From Calidifontibacillus erzurumensis (lineage in GTDB: Bacteria; Bacillota; Bacilli; Bacillales; Bacillaceae_J): a stretch of 64,000 nt of DNA. The position numbers were made by a program, and so were the translations under genes. The notes under the pieces were generated by a model, which searched no databases, was not told the DNA's origin, and saw nothing but the letters and a program-made list of their open reading frames with translations. Positions 16,248-24,815 of the stretch are shown here, piece by piece. Where the stretch lies: assembly GCF_013303125.1 (NCBI RefSeq), contig NZ_JABTTE010000002.1, positions 229,042-293,041 of the forward strand, in the 5' to 3' direction. The number at the start of each line of letters is the position of its first letter. The first letter of the stretch is position 1.

Positions 16248-16570
16248 ATTCATTTCACCTTCTTTTAAAATAATATATTAAATGATAAACCCTTTTTATA
16301 TACTCTTAATGTAAAATATATCACACTAAAAGAGATGGAAACAGGTTGACTTTTTGTCAAATATGTGAATATATAATATAGGTTTTTAAGATTCTTGACG
16401 ATTTGTAAAAATAATTTCATTATTAATTAACAAAATCTTCACGTTTTGTGGTTTAATATATGGTGAGGATTTTTTCTATGATTTTTATCACAAGATAAAA
16501 AATTTGAAGGGATGGACTATTAATAATTCGATAGAGGTGGTTTAGCATTAAGTTAAAGGAGGAAGAGTTG
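16248..16570. promoter_or_regulatory. ctaA-ctaB divergent regulatory region
   Basis: About 320 bp of very AT-rich DNA that must hold the promoters for ctaA and ctaB. In B. subtilis the response regulator ResD acts here and glucose represses ctaB. I see several AT-rich stretches (for example TTTAATATATGG at 16452-16463) but cannot assign -10 or operator sites with confidence. Confidence 0.4.
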
Positions 16571-17512
16571 ATGGACAACTCGAGAATCATAAATGGGCCC
16601 ACAAGCCCCGTGTTTGAAACAACTACCTGTACAGAACGAGATCTTCAATCAACTTCCTTGTGGAATGATTTTTTATCTCTTGTTAAAATTGGGATTGTGA
16701 ATTCAAATTTAATAACAGCATTTACCGGCATTTGGCTAGCGCTTTATTTCACGAATCAAAATTTTATTGATAGTATAGATAAAGTTTTATTAGGAATGTT
16801 AGGAAATGCGTTTGTTATTGCAGGAGGATGCGTATTAAATAACTACATTGATAGAGATATAGACCATATAATGGAGCGTACAAAAACAAGACCTACTGTA
16901 ACAGGAAGCATTAGTCTTATAAAAATTTTATTAATAGGTCTTGCTTTTTCATTGCTTGGTTTAATATTATTGCTATGTGCTTCAATTCCTGCGGCCGTTT
17001 ATGGATTTCTTGGTTTATTTACGTATGTTGTCCTTTATACCCTTTGGACAAAGCGCCGCCATCCAATAAACACAATCGTAGGTAGTTTTTCTGGTGCAGC
17101 TCCACCTTTAATTGGTTGGGCAGCGATTGATCCAAATCTTTCAATTGAAGCAATCATTTTATTTTTAATTATGTTTATTTGGCAGCCACCGCATTTTTAT
17201 GCGTTAGCAATGAAAAAATGTGAAGAATATAGGAAAGCGGGCATCCCTATGTTGCCAGTCGTGCGCGGATTTGCTGTAACAAAGAAGCATATTGTAGTCT
17301 TTGTTGCCGCTCTGCTTCCTTTACCGTTTTTCTTGGCATCACTGGGCACCGTCTTTTTAACAGTATCCATTTTATTAAGCGTAGGTTGGTTTATTCTAGG
17401 TCTTTATGGTTTTATAATGAAAGATGATTTAAAATGGGCTAAATGGATGTTTATTTATTCTCTTAATTATTTAACGATTATTTTTGTATTAATGGTTATA
17501 GTTACAATTTAA
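16571..17512 (+). CDS. ctaB: Protoheme IX farnesyltransferase (heme O synthase)
   Basis: A UbiA-family prenyltransferase that attaches a farnesyl group to heme B, giving heme O for CtaA. It is 313 residues long with about nine helices after a soluble N-terminus of about 35 residues. The first Asp-rich motif, NNYIDRDIDHIMERTKTRP, binds Mg-diphosphate; HFYALAMKKCEEYRKAGIPM is the loop with the second family motif. ATG 16571 has AAGGAGG 8 bp upstream; the codon before it, TTG, is also possible. It heads the oxidase operon but is separated from ctaC by 222 bp with a terminator. Confidence 0.93.
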   Translation: MDNSRIINGPTSPVFETTTCTERDLQSTSLWNDFLSLVKIGIVNSNLITAFTGIWLALYFTNQNFIDSIDKVLLGMLGNAFVIAGGCVLNNYIDRDIDHIMERTKTRPTVTGSISLIKILLIGLAFSLLGLILLLCASIPAAVYGFLGLFTYVVLYTLWTKRRHPINTIVGSFSGAAPPLIGWAAIDPNLSIEAIILFLIMFIWQPPHFYALAMKKCEEYRKAGIPMLPVVRGFAVTKKHIVVFVAALLPLPFFLASLGTVFLTVSILLSVGWFILGLYGFIMKDDLKWAKWMFIYSLNYLTIIFVLMVIVTI

Positions 17513-17518
17513 TAGAAT

Positions 17519-17548
17519 GCTAGTGAGGTTTCCTCACTAGCTGTTTTT
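17519..17548 (+). terminator. Terminator after ctaB
   Basis: A 10-bp perfect stem (17519-17528 with 17532-17541) with a 3-base loop and TGTTTTTC after it. It would separate most ctaB transcripts from ctaC. Confidence 0.75.
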
Positions 17549-17649
17549 CGACAAATTTTTTAAACATTTATGCTTATTAAATATAAAATAATTAATAGTC
17601 CACAAAATATTAAATGGTTTTAATTTACATTCTTTTTACATAATTTGTT

Positions 17650-17694
17650 ATAAAATACCTTTCAATTTGTTCATACTGTTGAGAGGTATTTTAT
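17650..17694 (+). promoter_or_regulatory. Large hairpin in the ctaC leader
   Basis: A 16-bp stem (17650-17665 with 17679-17694) with a single G-U pair and a 13-base loop, only 26 bp before the ctaC ribosome site. The trailing sequence is T-rich without a clean T-run. It could be a second weak terminator, an attenuator, or a 5' stabiliser for the ctaC-G message. Confidence 0.55.
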
Positions 17695-17734
17695 TAAATA
17701 AATTTTAGAAAAAAGAAAGAGGGGTTAGGATGAA

Positions 17735-18778
17735 ATGATTCGACTAGGAGGTAAAAGGTGTTTGTTTGTTGGATTAGCTTTGCTAATGCTCCTATTAGCA
17801 GGCTGCAGTGGGGAGCCGTATTTATCGACTCTAACGCCACAAGGTGAAAATGGCGAAATGCTGTTGGATTTGATGTTGTTAACAACGGCCCTCATGTCTT
17901 TAGTAACAATTGTTGTTGTTATTATTTTTATTTATGTATCAACTAAATTCCGTAGAACTAAAGCTAAGGAAAATTTAATTCCTAAGCAAGTGGAAGGAAA
18001 CCACAAATTGGAGATTACTTGGACTGTAATCCCTATCATTATTTTGCTAATCGTTGCTGTACCAACAGTTTCAGCAACATTTAAATTGGATGTAAACCAA
18101 GAAAAAATTCCAGAAGATGCTATTCAAATTAATGTAACAGGAAAGCTTTATTGGTGGGAATTTGAGTATCCAAATGAACAAATTGTCACATCTCAAGATT
18201 TAGTGATTCCTACAGGTGAGAGAATATATTTGAAGCTTAAAGCTGGAGATGTAAAACACGCATTCTGGATTCCTGCATTAGCTGGAAAAATTGATACAAA
18301 TACAGATAATGAAAACTATATGTGGATTCATGCTTATAAAGAAGGCGTTTATTATGGAAAATGTGCTGAACTTTGCGGTCCGTCTCACGCATTGATGGAT
18401 TTCAAAGTGAAAGCAGTATCAAAAGAAGAATATGAAAAGTGGATTGCTAATATGCAAAAACCAACAGAAGAACCTACAGATGCAGTTGCAAAAGCTGGAC
18501 AAGAAATTTTTGCGAAAAGCTGTGTAGGATGCCATGCTGTTGATTCAAATGATCCACGTCCTGAAGCGGCTAGAATTGCTCCAAATCTTTCTAATTTCGC
18601 TGATCGTGAGCGTGTAGCTGGAATTAAGGATTTAACGCCGGAAAATGTAAAAGCTTGGCTAACAGATCCTGAAGCAATGAAGCCGGGCAATAAAATGACT
18701 GGAACTTATAACTTATCTGCTGAAGAAATCGATGCAGTAACAGCATATTTGCTCACGCTTTCTAAGGAAAATCAATAG
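17735..18778 (+). CDS. ctaC: Cytochrome caa3 oxidase subunit II with cytochrome c domain
   Basis: A 347-residue lipoprotein. The signal ends LMLLLAGC with lipidated Cys24, and two membrane helices follow (about 50-70 and 90-110). The external CuA domain has His175, then CAELCGPSHALM with Cys210, Cys214, His218 and Met221. A fused C-terminal cytochrome c domain has CVGCH (Cys263, Cys266, His267) and the likely axial Met321. It accepts electrons from cytochrome c and passes them to subunit I. ATG 17735 follows GGGGTTAGG; another ATG at 17730 gives only a two-codon frame. It starts the ctaCDEFG run. Confidence 0.95.
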   Translation: MIRLGGKRCLFVGLALLMLLLAGCSGEPYLSTLTPQGENGEMLLDLMLLTTALMSLVTIVVVIIFIYVSTKFRRTKAKENLIPKQVEGNHKLEITWTVIPIIILLIVAVPTVSATFKLDVNQEKIPEDAIQINVTGKLYWWEFEYPNEQIVTSQDLVIPTGERIYLKLKAGDVKHAFWIPALAGKIDTNTDNENYMWIHAYKEGVYYGKCAELCGPSHALMDFKVKAVSKEEYEKWIANMQKPTEEPTDAVAKAGQEIFAKSCVGCHAVDSNDPRPEAARIAPNLSNFADRERVAGIKDLTPENVKAWLTDPEAMKPGNKMTGTYNLSAEEIDAVTAYLLTLSKENQ

Positions 18779-18797
18779 GGTTAGGGAGGTATAGGTA

Positions 18798-20666
18798 GTG
18801 AGTACTTTGGCACAAAAAAGAGGTATTGGTGCAATCATTTGGGACTACTTAACAACAGTAGACCATAAGAAAATTGCACATCTGTACTTTTTTGCAGGAT
18901 TATTGCACTTTGTAATTGCCGGTTTACAAGCCCTGTTTATTCGTATTCAGTTAATGTATCCGGAAAATGATTTTTTAGTCGGTACGGACTTTAATGAAGC
19001 ATTGACTGCACACGGAACAGCAATGTTGTTCTTTGTAGCGATGCCGCTTATCTTTGCGTTTGCGAATGCGGTTGTTCCGCTTCAAATCGGTGCGCGTGAC
19101 GTTGCTTTTCCATTCTTGAATTCACTTGGATTTTGGCTTTATTTCTTTGGTGCTTTGTTTTTTAACTTAGGTTGGTTTTTAGGCGGAATGCCTGCAGCTG
19201 GTTGGACGAACTATGCATCACTCGCAATGGCCGATCCAACTCATGGTGTTGATTTTTACTTAATCGGATTGCAAATTTCTGGTTTTGGTACGTTAATTTC
19301 TGCGATTAACTTTCTTGCAACAATTATTACAATGCGTACTGCCGGTATGACATATATGCGCATGCCGATGTTTACATGGACAATTTTTGTTTCATCAGCA
19401 TTAATATTGTTTGCGTTCCCACCGCTTACAGTTGCGATCTTCTTAATGACATTTGATCGTTTATTTGGTTCAAAGTTTTTTGATATCGCACTAGGTGGAA
19501 ATACAATTATTTGGGAGCACTTATTCTGGATTTTCGGACACCCTGAAGTATATATTTTAGTGTTGCCTGCATTTGGTATTTTTTCTGAAGTTATTTCAAC
19601 TTTCTCAAGAAAAAGAATTTTCGGTTACAACTCAATGGTTTTTGCCGTTGCTTTAATCGGTTTCCTTGGATTCATGGTTTGGGCACACCATATGTTTACA
19701 GTAGGTATGGGTCCAGTTGCTAACTCAATTTTTGCGGTTGCAACGATGACAATTGGTGTCCCTACTGGTATTAAAGTGTTTAACTGGCTCTTTACAATGT
19801 GGGGAGGCAATATTAATTACAAAACACCAATGCTTTACGCTGTATGGTTTGTACCAACGTTTGTTATGGGCGGGGTTACAGGTGTCATGCTTGCCTCTGC
19901 TGCTGCCGACTATCAATTCCATGATTCATATTTCGTTGTAGCACACTTCCATTACATTATTGTCGGTGGTATCGTATTAGGTTTATTTGCAGGTATGCAT
20001 TTCTGGTGGCCAAAAATGTTCGGTAAAATGATGAACGATACATTAGGAAAAATTACATTCTGGATTTTCTATATTGGCTTCCATTTAACATTCTTTATTC
20101 AACATTTCTTAGGTCTTTGGGGTATGCCGCGCCGTGTATTCACATACTTGCCAAATCAAGGTTGGGATACAGCGAACTTTGTAAGTTCAATTGGTGCATT
20201 TATGATGGCTATTGCTGTTGTCTTGCTCGTTGTTAATATGATTATGTCATTCTTTAGCAAAGAGGAAGTTGGACCAGACCCTTGGGGAGATGGCCGTTCA
20301 TTAGAATGGATGGTTGCTTCACCACCACCTGAATACAACTTTAAACAATTACCTTTAGTTCGCAGCCTAGATCCAGCTTGGTATGAGAAAATGAACGGAA
20401 ATAAAGAAATGGTTCCAGCTGAACCGCTTGGAGATATTCATATGCCAAATAGTTCAATCCTTCCGTTTATCATGTCAGTTGGATTGTTTATCGCAGGATT
20501 AGGGGTCACGTACCATGATCTTGGAACGAATACAACTGCATTGGCTGTAGCGATCATCGGCGGATTAATTACATTTGGAGCAATGTTTATCCGTTCAATT
20601 AAAGATGACCATGGCTATCACATTCATAAAGAAGACCTTGAACGTGAAGGAGGTTTAAAAGCATAA
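18798..20666 (+). CDS. ctaD: Cytochrome caa3 oxidase subunit I
   Basis: A 622-residue heme-copper oxidase with at least twelve membrane helices that reduces oxygen to water and pumps protons. HGTAMLFFVAMP carries a heme a ligand, WIFGHPEVYILVLPAFG contains the CuB His cross-linked to Tyr and the E-x-Y proton-channel region, WAHHMFTVG supplies two CuB histidines, and HFHYIIVGG gives the heme a3 and heme a ligands. Cys and His of the CuA centre are on CtaC. Start GTG 18798 has AGGGAGGT upstream. Its last base is the first base of ctaE. Confidence 0.96.
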   Translation: MSTLAQKRGIGAIIWDYLTTVDHKKIAHLYFFAGLLHFVIAGLQALFIRIQLMYPENDFLVGTDFNEALTAHGTAMLFFVAMPLIFAFANAVVPLQIGARDVAFPFLNSLGFWLYFFGALFFNLGWFLGGMPAAGWTNYASLAMADPTHGVDFYLIGLQISGFGTLISAINFLATIITMRTAGMTYMRMPMFTWTIFVSSALILFAFPPLTVAIFLMTFDRLFGSKFFDIALGGNTIIWEHLFWIFGHPEVYILVLPAFGIFSEVISTFSRKRIFGYNSMVFAVALIGFLGFMVWAHHMFTVGMGPVANSIFAVATMTIGVPTGIKVFNWLFTMWGGNINYKTPMLYAVWFVPTFVMGGVTGVMLASAAADYQFHDSYFVVAHFHYIIVGGIVLGLFAGMHFWWPKMFGKMMNDTLGKITFWIFYIGFHLTFFIQHFLGLWGMPRRVFTYLPNQGWDTANFVSSIGAFMMAIAVVLLVVNMIMSFFSKEEVGPDPWGDGRSLEWMVASPPPEYNFKQLPLVRSLDPAWYEKMNGNKEMVPAEPLGDIHMPNSSILPFIMSVGLFIAGLGVTYHDLGTNTTALAVAIIGGLITFGAMFIRSIKDDHGYHIHKEDLEREGGLKA

Positions 20667-21286
20667 TGGCAGCAGAACAAGTATTGACAACTGAAAATTT
20701 CCCTGCTGAGCCTGAAAAGGCAACGATGGAAGGGAAAAATAAGTTTATCGGTTTTTGGTTGTTCCTTGGCGGCGAAACAGTAATGTTTGCCTCTTTGTTC
20801 GGAACATTTGTTGCGTTGCGTAATTCAACAATGAATGGCCCAACGCCAGAAGAATTGTTCTCTTTACCTTTAGTATTCTTAGCAACAATGTTTCTATTAT
20901 TCAGTAGCTTGACGAGTGTGTATGCGATCTACCAAATGAAAAATAATAATTATAAAGGCCTGTTAACATGGATGTGGATTACAGTTCTTTTAGGTGCAGG
21001 ATTTCTAGCCCTTGAGATCTATGAATTTAATCATTATGTCCATGAAGGGTTAAAGTATACAACAAATGCGTTTGCATCTTCTTTTTATACATTAACTGGA
21101 TTTCATGGTGCGCACGTTGCTTTTGGATTGCTTTGGATTATCACTTTATTAGTTCGAAATGCCAAACGGCCACTTAGTCTTTATACTGCGCCAAAATTTT
21201 ATGTAGCAAGTCTTTATTGGCATTTTATCGACGTTGTTTGGGTTTTCATCTTTTCAGTCGTTTACCTAATGGGAAAGGTGGGCTAA
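20666..21286 (+). CDS. ctaE: Cytochrome caa3 oxidase subunit III
   Basis: A 206-residue protein with five predicted membrane helices. GFWLFLGGETVMFASLFGTF near residue 30, LTGFHGAHVAFGL and YWHFIDVVWVFIFSVVYL at the C-terminus are signatures of subunit III. It stabilises subunit I and supports proton uptake. It overlaps ctaD by one base (TAATG), so translational coupling is likely. Confidence 0.95.
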   Translation: MAAEQVLTTENFPAEPEKATMEGKNKFIGFWLFLGGETVMFASLFGTFVALRNSTMNGPTPEELFSLPLVFLATMFLLFSSLTSVYAIYQMKNNNYKGLLTWMWITVLLGAGFLALEIYEFNHYVHEGLKYTTNAFASSFYTLTGFHGAHVAFGLLWIITLLVRNAKRPLSLYTAPKFYVASLYWHFIDVVWVFIFSVVYLMGKVG

Positions 21287-21290
21287 TTCA

Positions 21291-21617
21291 ATGACAATGG
21301 ATTCAAACACACAATCAAAGTTTGAAGTACGGAAAGAGATGAATAAGGAAGATATGAAGCAGCAATTTATCGTATTTGCACTGACAATCTTCCTTACAAT
21401 TCTTGCGTTTGCAGCTGTACTTTTTGCTGACACAATTAACACGTGGTTTATAGCTCCATTTATCTTAGTGTTAGCCATCGTACAAGTCATGTTTCAATTA
21501 TTCTATTTCATGCACATGAGCCACAAAGGGCATGAAGCACCAGCGTTATTTATCTTTTCAGGCATTTTATTCGCAACTGCAATTATTGCTGGCTTGTCAA
21601 CAATTGTATGGTGGTAA
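21291..21617 (+). CDS. ctaF: Cytochrome caa3 oxidase subunit IVB
   Basis: 108 residues with three membrane helices: IVFALTIFLTILAFAAVLFA, then FIAPFILVLAIVQVMFQLFY, then FIFSGILFATAIIAGL. FQLFYFMHMSHKGHE is the family motif of prokaryotic subunit IV (CtaF/CyoD-like). It is a small assembly or stability subunit of the oxidase, 4 bp after ctaE, with GGTGGG as ribosome site. Confidence 0.9.
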   Translation: MTMDSNTQSKFEVRKEMNKEDMKQQFIVFALTIFLTILAFAAVLFADTINTWFIAPFILVLAIVQVMFQLFYFMHMSHKGHEAPALFIFSGILFATAIIAGLSTIVWW

Positions 21618-21628
21618 CAGCAAAAATT

Positions 21629-21657
21629 GGGACCTAGCTTTATGCAAGGTCCCTTTT
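21629..21657 (+). terminator. Weak terminator-like hairpin between ctaF and ctaG
   Basis: A 7-bp stem (21629-21635 with 21647-21653) followed by only TTTT. It probably reduces, rather than stops, transcription into ctaG. Confidence 0.55.
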
Positions 21658-21690
21658 CGAATATAAAACCCTTGCATTGAGGTGAAAAAA

Positions 21691-22608
21691 ATGTTGGAGA
21701 AACTGTCCATCTTTGGATTTCGAGCAATGTGGAGTCCTTTGTTTTTTATTTTTATAGTCGCAATTGGGATTATTTATATAATGGCAGTAAAAGGCTATTT
21801 TAAAAAATTGCGTAGTCCTAATGAAGAGGCCGTTACAAAAAAACAAATGTTTTTATTCATACTTTCCCTTTTCATATTATATATTGTTAAGGGAAGCCCT
21901 GTTGATTTGCTTGGTCATTTAAATTTTAGCATCCATATGGTGCAAATGTCAGTTTTGTATTTATTTTTGCCACCATTATTTATGATTTCCATTCCAAATT
22001 GGATTTGGAGAAAAATTATTACATTTAAGATGATTCAACGCCCTTTTAATTTTTTTACAAAGCCATTGATCGCACTGCTTGTTTTTAATACTTTGTTTTC
22101 GCTTTACCATTTTCCGTTTATATTCGATATTGTAAAAACAAATATAGTACTTCACGCAACAGTTACGGTCCTTATTTTTATTGCTGCGTTTATTATGTGG
22201 TGGCCGCTTGTATGTCCGCTTCCGGAATACAGGCAACTATCAGGTTTGCAGAAGTTGGGGTATATTTTTGCTGATGGCGTTTTGCTGACACCTGCTTGTG
22301 CACTAATTATATTTGCAGATACTGCTTTATATGAAACATATACAAACCATACTGCATGGCTAAAAGCACTTGAATTGTGCGTACCGTCTTCGATGTTAGC
22401 GGCGGTTGATATTGGTGGAGGTCCGCAAATGTTTTCATGGTTGTCTCCAAAAAATGATCAGCAATTAGGAGGAGTCATCATGAAAATAATGCAAGAGATA
22501 TCTTATGGAATTACACTTGGCTATGTATTTTTCCAATGGGTACGTGAAGAAAAAAAGAAAGAACAGCAACAAACGACTGCTTTTCCATCTCCACAACCGA
22601 GTAAATAA
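21691..22608 (+). CDS. ctaG: Cytochrome oxidase assembly factor CtaG (caa3 type)
   Basis: A 305-residue integral membrane protein with about seven helices. It carries the caa3_CtaG family pattern: HLNFSIHMVQMSVLYLFLPP near residue 75, LYHFPFIFD, and GGPQMFSWLSPKNDQQLGGV near residue 250. It is not related to the copper chaperone CtaG/Cox11 of proteobacteria. In B. subtilis it is required for active caa3 oxidase, probably through copper delivery. ATG 21691 has GAGGTG 6 bp upstream. Confidence 0.9.
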   Translation: MLEKLSIFGFRAMWSPLFFIFIVAIGIIYIMAVKGYFKKLRSPNEEAVTKKQMFLFILSLFILYIVKGSPVDLLGHLNFSIHMVQMSVLYLFLPPLFMISIPNWIWRKIITFKMIQRPFNFFTKPLIALLVFNTLFSLYHFPFIFDIVKTNIVLHATVTVLIFIAAFIMWWPLVCPLPEYRQLSGLQKLGYIFADGVLLTPACALIIFADTALYETYTNHTAWLKALELCVPSSMLAAVDIGGGPQMFSWLSPKNDQQLGGVIMKIMQEISYGITLGYVFFQWVREEKKKEQQQTTAFPSPQPSK

Positions 22609-22722
22609 TAGAATACGGAGACTGGAAGCACAATTCATTGAATCAAACAGCTAGCCCCAAATAACAACGGGATGTTTTATAAAAAAATTCTTTTTATTAA
22701 ATCATTTGATGGAGGAATCATA

Positions 22723-23079
22723 ATGATTATGAAAATGTTGGATAAAGGGGCATTGCACATCTCTGAAGATGTTTTTGCGATTATTACATCCATCGTAATC
22801 AATGAAATTGATGGTATAGCTTCTACAGTCTCTGATTTGAAAGATGATTTTATTCGGGTTGTCCATAAAAAAGGAAATCAAAGAGGAATTGCAGTTCATC
22901 AAAATGACAATGAACTGTACATTGACGTTAAAGTTTCAGTTTATCTAGGAGAAAATATTCTTGAAGTATGCAAACAATTGCAAAAACAAATAATCGCAGA
23001 AATTAAAATAATGACCGGAATTGAAGTAACGGGCGTAAATGTAATTGTCGATTCTGTCCGTTTAAAAGATGAAAATTAA
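22723..23079 (+). CDS. Asp23/Gls24 family envelope stress protein
   Basis: 118 residues with the Asp23/Gls24 domain layout: GALHISEDVFAIITSIVINE, IDGIASTV, LYIDVKVSVYLGENILEVCK and VTGVNVIVDSVRL at the end. B. subtilis paralogues include YqhY and YloU. Members are membrane-associated scaffolds tied to envelope stress or fatty-acid metabolism; the role of this copy is open. ATG 22723 follows GGAGG by 7 bp; an in-frame ATG at 22672 has no ribosome site. No gene of this type lies next to ctaG in B. subtilis as I recall it. Confidence 0.8.
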   Translation: MIMKMLDKGALHISEDVFAIITSIVINEIDGIASTVSDLKDDFIRVVHKKGNQRGIAVHQNDNELYIDVKVSVYLGENILEVCKQLQKQIIAEIKIMTGIEVTGVNVIVDSVRLKDEN

Positions 23080-23085
23080 AATATA

Positions 23086-23113
23086 AAACGCATGGGTAAC
23101 CCATGCGTTTATT
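23086..23113. terminator. Bidirectional terminator
   Basis: An 11-bp perfect stem (23086-23096 with 23100-23110) with a TAA loop, between the convergent Asp23-type and YugN-like genes. Confidence 0.85.
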
Positions 23114-23474
23114 TTGTAGCTTCAGCTAATTTTTTACTTACAGCTTCAAGAATAGATCTTGATTTTTCAACGATGTTTTTAGGGAAAACTTCATCTTCAC
23201 CGTATTCAACACCATGTGGATAGTAATGTTTTCCAAGAATTGGTTTCAATAATTTGATTTTTGCATGTTTAGAATCAACATTTCCTTCAACTGCATAACC
23301 TTGAACACGTAAATAATATACTTCTTTCGTATCCACAAGTTCAAATTTGCGGTCAAAGGAAACTCGTTCATAATCCCATTGTTCTCTTTGAAGCAAATGG
23401 AATTCTCCAAGCACTTTTTGCAAAAGTGTAATATCGTATACTTTGTCTTCAAGACCCGTACCTTCAAATTTCAC
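23109..23474 (-). CDS. YugN-like protein
   Basis: 121 residues, soluble. It follows the YugN-like family: LEDKVYDITLLQKVLGEFHL, WDYERVSFDRKFE, YYLRVQGYAVEGNVDSKHA and PILGKHYYPHGVEYGED. The function is unknown. GTG 23474 lies 6 bp after AGGAGGGAT on the minus strand; longer in-frame starts upstream lie beyond that ribosome site. Its place next to ctaG is not the B. subtilis one, where yugN lies elsewhere. Confidence 0.75.
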   Translation of the reverse strand: MKFEGTGLEDKVYDITLLQKVLGEFHLLQREQWDYERVSFDRKFELVDTKEVYYLRVQGYAVEGNVDSKHAKIKLLKPILGKHYYPHGVEYGEDEVFPKNIVEKSRSILEAVSKKLAEATK

Positions 23475-23603
23475 GTTGTAATCCCTCCTAATATTCAAAA
23501 ACACTCTAACTTCTATAATAGTATGAAAGAGTAGAAGATGCAATAAAGCTATTCTATTATTTTTGTTTAAAATTGGATAAATAAGAAAATAGATATTATA
23601 TTA

Positions 23604-24238
23604 ATGTTAGTTTTTTGTTTAATTGGTCATAATAATAACGTTAATTTTTGTAAAATACTTAGTTCCCTTAATAGATTTAATAAGGACGATTGCTGTTTCA
23701 ACCTTTACAAAAATTTACTAATATTCGTCGTTAAACCAGGTGATTTCTTGTGGAAAATTGCTGTTAAAAATTTAATTGAGTGGAACAAGCATACCAGAGC
23801 GAAGAGGCAAATAAAAATTTTAAAACAAAATTACGTTCCAATGTACGATTGTCTTAAAAATATTGAAGCACAAGTAATACAATTAACCAACCTACAACGA
23901 GCCAAATATGGATTACCTGCCTTAAAAACTGATTGGGAGTTATCAAGAACTGAACGATTGAAGTCGACAGACATTAGGGATCGCGACTATTTTAGCCATA
24001 CATCTCCAACTTATGGTTTACCTTTTACAATGATAAAAATCTTTGGAATACACTACACTTGTGCTGCAGAAAATATGCTTGAGGACATGTAACACCTCAG
24101 CAAGTTGTTAATGAATGGATGCAAAATCCTGGACACCGTCGAAATATTTTAGATTCGCGTATGACCCATATAGGTGTTGGTTATGCTAAGGGTGGAACAT
24201 ATGGTCATTATTGGACACAAATGTTCGCAAAAAAATGA
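23604..24238 (+). pseudogene. Broken LysM-CAP (SCP/PR1) domain protein gene
   Basis: The sequence encodes pieces of a secreted LysM plus CAP protein of the YkwD type. VVKPGDFLWKIAVKN (from 23727) is the start of a LysM repeat, but the signal peptide is missing and the rest of the repeat is scrambled. The CAP domain is clear: AQVIQLTNLQRAKYGLPALK, then RDYFSHTSPTYG. At AAENMLEDM the frame hits a stop at 24090-24092. The remaining part, GHVTPQQVVNEWMQNPGHRR and HIGVGYAKGGTYGHYWTQMF, continues in another frame from 24083 to 24238. One lost base near 24080 explains this. It is most likely a decayed gene. Confidence 0.8.
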
Positions 24239-24252
24239 GTGGAGGGAAAACA

Positions 24253-24681
24253 ATGAAAACTGTTCGCGATATTATGTCTACGAATGTTGAATATTGTACG
24301 CCACAAGACAACGCTTATGAAGTAGCTTCTAAAATGAAAGATTTAAACGTTGGAGCAATCCCGATTGTTGAAAATGGCCAACTTATTGGAATGATTACTG
24401 ACCGCGATTTAGTCGTAAGGGGAATTGCTGAAAAAAGATCAGGATCCAATGCTGTAACGAATTTAATGACAGATGAACTCGTAACCATTTCCCCGTCAGC
24501 AACTGTTGAAGAAGCTGCACGATTAATGGCAGAAAAGCAAATTCGCCGTCTTCCTGTTGTTGAAAATGGTCAATTAGTCGGTATCGTTTCATTAGGAGAT
24601 TTGGCAATAGAAGAAGAATCAGATCAAAAAGCAGGTTATGCTTTAAGTGAAATATCCGAGCCACCAGAACTTCACTCTTAA
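24253..24681 (+). CDS. ylbB: CBS-domain protein YlbB
   Basis: 142 residues made of a tandem CBS pair (Bateman module): VRDIMSTNVEYC to LIGMITDRDLVVRGIAE, then LMTDELVTISPSATVEEAAR to LVGIVSLGDLAIEEE. Such modules bind adenine nucleotides or related ligands. There is no attached enzyme or transporter domain, so it may act as a free sensor. The ligand and partner are unknown. ATG 24253 has GGAGGG 6 bp upstream, overlapping the end of the preceding pseudogene. Confidence 0.88.
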   Translation: MKTVRDIMSTNVEYCTPQDNAYEVASKMKDLNVGAIPIVENGQLIGMITDRDLVVRGIAEKRSGSNAVTNLMTDELVTISPSATVEEAARLMAEKQIRRLPVVENGQLVGIVSLGDLAIEEESDQKAGYALSEISEPPELHS

Positions 24682-24710
24682 TAAATCATATACCTTTTTG
24701 TAGTTGAAAG

Positions 24711-24744
24711 AAGGTACCTTCCTAAAGGAAGGTGCCTTTTTTTA
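24711..24744 (+). terminator. Terminator after ylbB
   Basis: A 12-bp stem (24711-24722 with 24727-24738, one non-Watson-Crick pair), a TAAA loop, then a T-run. Confidence 0.85.
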
Positions 24745-24815
24745 TTTGTAATAGGCATATTAATAATGCTCGTAAATATATATGGTATAAAAACGGACAA
24801 GCAGGGGGACTTGTA

